Shown in pieces: positions 60,903-64,000 of a DNA stretch of 64,000 nucleotides (position 1 is its first letter; each line of letters opens with the position of its first letter). The stretch spans positions 372,001-436,000 of the forward strand of contig NZ_JABXWI010000002.1 in assembly GCF_014930365.1 (NCBI RefSeq), in the 5' to 3' direction. Source of the DNA: Streptomyces caniscabiei (GTDB taxonomy: Bacteria; Actinomycetota; Actinomycetes; Streptomycetales; Streptomycetaceae). A program made the translations under genes and the position numbers. The notes under the pieces were generated by a model. It was not told the origin of the DNA and ran no database searches. It saw only the letters and a list, made by a program, of their open reading frames with translations.

Positions 60903-62063
60903 ATGACGCGAACAGTGACCGGCCGTGGACGAGGCCGTGGTCGAGGCCCTACGACGGCGGGAATGCGCACGCCGGGGATGGGCACGGCGGGGACAGGCAC
61001 GCCGGAGACCGCGGAGGGTGACGCCGACCGCCCGGACTCCGCCACCGGTGCCCGGCGCACCGGCATCCGGCGGGCGCTGCGCTTCGGCTCCCGGCGAGAG
61101 CACTGGAAGCGCGGCCCGGTCCTCACGGCGCTGGCGCTGCTGCTGGGCCTGGTCATGCTGTTCCACGCGGAGATCCCGAACCGTATCGGCAACGTCGGCA
61201 GTCTGGTGGAGAGCCTTCTGCCGTGGTTCGGTCTCTTCGTCCCGGTGCTGCTGGCCGTGTCGCTCCGGCGCCGCTCGGCCTCCGCGGTGGCCGCGCTGCT
61301 GCTGGCGGTCACGGTGTGGCTGCACCTGTTCGGCGGGCTGCTCGGTGACAGGTCCCTCCCGGGCGGCGACCTCACCGTGGTCGGTCACAACGTCGGCGCC
61401 GACAACGCCGACCCGGTCGGCACCGCCCGTGCCCTGGCCGCCTCCGGCGCACAGGTGCTGGCCCTGGAGGAGCTGACCCCGCAGGCCCGGGGCACGTACG
61501 AGAGGGAGCTGGCGAAGGCGTATCCGCACCACGCCGTGCTGGGGACGGTCGGGCTGTGGAGCAAACTGCCGCTGTCGGACACCCGGCCGGTCGACATCGC
61601 GCAGGATGTCGGGCCGCTGGCGGCCACCAAGCCGGTCGACGAGAAGTTGGCCTACAACCGGGCGCTGCGCGGCACGGTGGCCACGGACCGGGGGCCGCTC
61701 ACGGTGTACGTCGCCCACCTGGGGTCGGTACGGCTGAACCCCCGGACGGGCTTCTGGACGGAGTCGCGGGACAGGAACGCGCGGGCGCTCGCCGAGGCCG
61801 TGGCCGCCGAGCGCGACGAACGGGTGGTGCTCCTCGGCGACCTGAACGGCACGACCGACGACCGCGCCTTCGACGCCCTCACCGCGCGGCTGCGCTCGGC
61901 GCAGACCGAGGCCGGGGACGGGTTCGGTTTCAGCTGGCCGGCCGGGTTCCCGGTGGCGCGGATCGACCAGATCCTGGTCCGCGGTGTGCGGCCGCACAGC
62001 GCGTGGGTCCTCCCGGCCACCGGCAGCGACCACCTGCCGGTGGCAGCCCGGATCAGCTGGTGA
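60903..62063 (+). CDS. VanJ-like membrane endonuclease/exonuclease/phosphatase-family protein
   Basis: A 386-residue protein. After a Gly/Arg/Thr-rich N-terminus, three hydrophobic helices span about residues 72-145, then an EEP domain with VGHNVGADN, LALEEL (metal Glu), VAHLG, LLGDLNGT and GSDHLPV (catalytic Asp-His). Such membrane-anchored EEP proteins include VanJ of Streptomyces coelicolor, which gives teicoplanin resistance by acting on lipid-linked cell-wall intermediates. It is divergent from the two-component system. The start is ATG at 60903; a TTG at 60891 is in frame. Confidence 0.78.
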   Translation: MTRTVTGRGRGRGRGPTTAGMRTPGMGTAGTGTPETAEGDADRPDSATGARRTGIRRALRFGSRREHWKRGPVLTALALLLGLVMLFHAEIPNRIGNVGSLVESLLPWFGLFVPVLLAVSLRRRSASAVAALLLAVTVWLHLFGGLLGDRSLPGGDLTVVGHNVGADNADPVGTARALAASGAQVLALEELTPQARGTYERELAKAYPHHAVLGTVGLWSKLPLSDTRPVDIAQDVGPLAATKPVDEKLAYNRALRGTVATDRGPLTVYVAHLGSVRLNPRTGFWTESRDRNARALAEAVAAERDERVVLLGDLNGTTDDRAFDALTARLRSAQTEAGDGFGFSWPAGFPVARIDQILVRGVRPHSAWVLPATGSDHLPVAARISW

Positions 62064-62168
62064 AGGAGGGAGACGGCCGTGGGAAACCCGACCGGCGAAC
62101 GGCCCGCGAAGGGGTCGTGTCGGATCTCCGGCACGGGGATCGCGGATCGCGCCCCGTGCGGTGCGTCG

Positions 62169-63356
62169 TCAGTCCGCTCTCACCGGATGCGTGAGGTTCG
62201 CTCCGGTCCCCGGGTCGAACACGTGGGCCTTGGCCATGTCGACCCGCAGTTCGACCGGTTCGCCCTCGCGGGCCCGGGTGGCGGCGTTCAGCCGGGCCAC
62301 GATGTGCTGGGTGTCGGTGCCGGTGTCGCGCAGGCCCGAGTCCTTGGCGAGCTCCTCCAGTTCGGTGGTCGTCGCGGGCCCTCCCTCCGCGGCGAAGTAG
62401 ACGTACGCGTCGGAGCCCAGCGACTCCAGTACCTCCACGGTGACGGTGAGGACCGGGCCCGTCCGGGCCCCCTCGGGTGACAGGGCCGCGTCCTCGAACG
62501 CCTCCGGCCGCAGCCCGACGATGACCTCGCGGGGCGCGTTCCGGCGTTCCAGCGCCTGCCTCGTACGGTCGTCGAGGGTCAGGTCCCCGAGGGACGAGCG
62601 CAGGGCGCCGGCCTCCAGGGTGGCGTTCAGAAAGTTCATCGCCGGGGAGCCGATGAAGCCCGCGACGAAGAGGTTGCGCGGCAGGTCGTACAGCTCGGCC
62701 GGGGTGCCGATCTGCTGGACCAGGCCCTGTCTCATGACCACGACGCGGTCGCCCAGCGTCATCGCCTCGGTCTGGTCGTGGGTGACGTACACGGTGGTCG
62801 TGTCGAGGCGCCGCTGCAGCCGGGAGATCTGCGTGCGCATCTGTACCCGGAGTTTGGCGTCCAGGTTGGACAGCGGCTCGTCCATCAGGAACGCCTTGGG
62901 ATCACGGACGATCGCCCGCCCCATGGCAACCCGCTGGCGCTGACCGCCCGAGAGGTTGGCGGGCTTGCGGTCCAGGTGCTCGGTGAGGTCGAGGATCCGG
63001 GCGGCGTCCGTCACCTTGGCGTCGATGGTGGCCTTGTCCACCTTGGCCAGGCGCAGCGGGAAGCCCATGTTCTCCCGGACGCTCATGTGCGGGTACAGGG
63101 CGTAACTCTGGAACACCATGGCGACGTCGCGCTCCTTGGGAGCCAGGTCGTTGACGACCCGGCCACCGATGCGCAGGGTGCCCTCGGTGATGTCCTCCAG
63201 TCCGGCGATCATGTTCAGCGTGGTGGACTTGCCGCATCCCGACGGGCCGACCAGGATCACGAACTCGCCGTCGGCGATGGCGAGGTCCACGTCCTTCACG
63301 GCGAGCGCCCCGTCGGGAAAGCGCTTGGTGACTCCCTCAAGGATGATCTCGGCCAT
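62169..63356 (-). CDS. Sugar ABC transporter ATP-binding protein (MsiK/UgpC type)
   Basis: A 395-residue CUT1-type ATPase: Walker A GPSGCGKST, Q-loop MVFQSYALYPHMSV, signature NLSGGQRQRVAMGRAIVRD, Walker B FLMDEPLSNLDA and H-loop YVTHDQTEAMTLGD. The C-terminal 130 residues form the OB-like regulatory domain with GLRPEAFED. In Streptomyces such proteins often energise several sugar permeases. It lies 26 bases after the permease gene, so it belongs to that operon. Confidence 0.93.
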   Translation of the reverse strand: MAEIILEGVTKRFPDGALAVKDVDLAIADGEFVILVGPSGCGKSTTLNMIAGLEDITEGTLRIGGRVVNDLAPKERDVAMVFQSYALYPHMSVRENMGFPLRLAKVDKATIDAKVTDAARILDLTEHLDRKPANLSGGQRQRVAMGRAIVRDPKAFLMDEPLSNLDAKLRVQMRTQISRLQRRLDTTTVYVTHDQTEAMTLGDRVVVMRQGLVQQIGTPAELYDLPRNLFVAGFIGSPAMNFLNATLEAGALRSSLGDLTLDDRTRQALERRNAPREVIVGLRPEAFEDAALSPEGARTGPVLTVTVEVLESLGSDAYVYFAAEGGPATTTELEELAKDSGLRDTGTDTQHIVARLNAATRAREGEPVELRVDMAKAHVFDPGTGANLTHPVRAD

Positions 63357-63382
63357 GGATGGTGCCTCCTTGCCTTCCCCGT

Positions 63383-64000
63383 TCAGCCCTTGACTGCCCC
63401 GGAGGTCAGTCCGGCGACGATCCGCCGCTGGAAGAGCAGGACGAAAACGATGATCGGGATGGTGATCACCACGGCGGCGGCGGCGATCGACCCTGTGGGC
63501 TGCTGGAACTGGGAGCTGCCGGTGAAGAACGCGATCGCCGCGGGCACGGTGCGCGCGGACTCGGTGGACGTCAGCGAGATCGCGAACAGGAAGTCGTTCC
63601 AGCAGAAGATGAACACGAGAATGGCCGTGGTGAACACGCCCGGTGCGGCCAGCGGCACGATGACCAGCCGGAAGGCCTGCGCGGGCGTCGCCCCGTCGAC
63701 CTTGGCGGCCTTCTCCAGGTCCCAGGGGATCTCCCGGAAGAACGCCGACAGGGTGTAGATCGCGAGCGGCAGGGAGAAGGTCATGTACGGGATGATCAGC
63801 CCGATCCAGGTGTCGAAGATGCCGATGATCCGCTCGATGTCGAACAGCGGTGACACCAGCGAGATCGGCGGGAACATGGCGATCAGCAGTGACATGCCGA
63901 TGAGGACCCGCTTGCCGGGGAACCGCAGCCGGGCCACCGCGTACGCGGCCATGGTGCCCAGTGCCACGGCGATCACCGTGGCGATCAGCGCGATGCCGAT
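63383..64000 (-). CDS. Carbohydrate ABC transporter permease (partial, cut by window edge)
   Basis: The C-terminal 205 residues of a MalG-type permease; the frame is open to the last base of the window, so the start lies beyond. Hydrophobic helices are visible together with the EAA loop [20 protein letters not shown], and the C-terminus has [20 protein letters not shown] and [11 protein letters not shown], as in sugar permeases. It precedes the ATPase gene by 26 bases. The sugar is not readable. Confidence 0.9.
   Translation of the reverse strand: MGIALIATVIAVALGTMAAYAVARLRFPGKRVLIGMSLLIAMFPPISLVSPLFDIERIIGIFDTWIGLIIPYMTFSLPLAIYTLSAFFREIPWDLEKAAKVDGATPAQAFRLVIVPLAAPGVFTTAILVFIFCWNDFLFAISLTSTESARTVPAAIAFFTGSSQFQQPTGSIAAAAVVITIPIIVFVLLFQRRIVAGLTSGAVKG

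Overview
The window is high-GC actinobacterial DNA, almost certainly from a Streptomyces chromosome. GC-rich third codon positions, many GTG starts, 4-bp ATGA/GTGA gene overlaps, an MsiK-type sugar ATPase, a MmyB-type XRE regulator and a single-gene iterative PKS-NRPS all point there. No rRNA, tRNA or CRISPR array was seen. Most of it is accessory catabolic and secondary-metabolic sequence.

Layout. (1) 1-4.2 kb: a Dps ferritin, then a reverse-strand set of 2-oxoacid dehydrogenase E1 alpha, E1 beta and an amidohydrolase. (2) 4.4-11.4 kb: a reverse-strand organosulfur operon. A Cys-containing leader peptide precedes a polar-amino-acid-type ABC importer, a GNAT acetyltransferase and two flavin monooxygenases, resembling the Bacillus ytmI/yxe S-alkylcysteine salvage operons. 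A 187-bp hairpin element closes it and supplies the stop codon of its last gene. (3) 11.5-19.3 kb: a Xi-class-like glutathione transferase, a GH15 hydrolase, a secreted beta-propeller, an MFS exporter and a XRE/MmyB regulator; the last two share a 25-bp operator-like repeat. (4) 19.3-20.7 kb: a graveyard of gene remnants.

(5) 20.7-34.3 kb: an aromatic-catabolism island. It has a frame-split extradiol dioxygenase, an FAA hydrolase, a quinone-oxidoreductase-like MDR, a SnoaL-like protein, a LysR regulator and a VanAB-type Rieske oxygenase with reductase. It ends in a hydroxyquinol operon (flavin hydroxylase, hydroxyquinol 1,2-dioxygenase, maleylacetate reductase) with a divergent IclR gene. A truncated MFS gene, a transposase tail and a broken SpoIIE-type phosphatase show that the island is decaying. 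(6) 34.4-40.2 kb: a trans-4-hydroxyproline operon (three-subunit D-hydroxyproline dehydrogenase, pyrroline-hydroxycarboxylate deaminase, epimerase, GntR regulator).

(7) 40.2-44.7 kb: a degenerate Nudix protein, a TTC38-like TPR protein, an MBL hydrolase and a divergent LysR. (8) 45.1-58.9 kb: a compact four-gene cluster with the hallmarks of polycyclic tetramate macrolactam (PTM) biosynthesis: PKS-NRPS (KS-AT-DH-KR-ACP-C-A-PCP-TE), P450, CrtI-like flavoprotein and MDR reductase. The hand-read adenylation code resembles that for ornithine. (9) 59-64 kb: a two-component system, a VanJ-like membrane phosphatase, and a sugar ABC ATPase and permease, the latter cut by the window edge.

The most interesting items are the PTM-type cluster with an internal P450 gene, the leader-peptide-controlled organosulfur operon, the paired operators around the XRE regulator, the shared GTGYATRCAC-like sites in the aromatic island, and the split dioxygenase. 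Function calls rest on motifs and family knowledge; no database search was possible.
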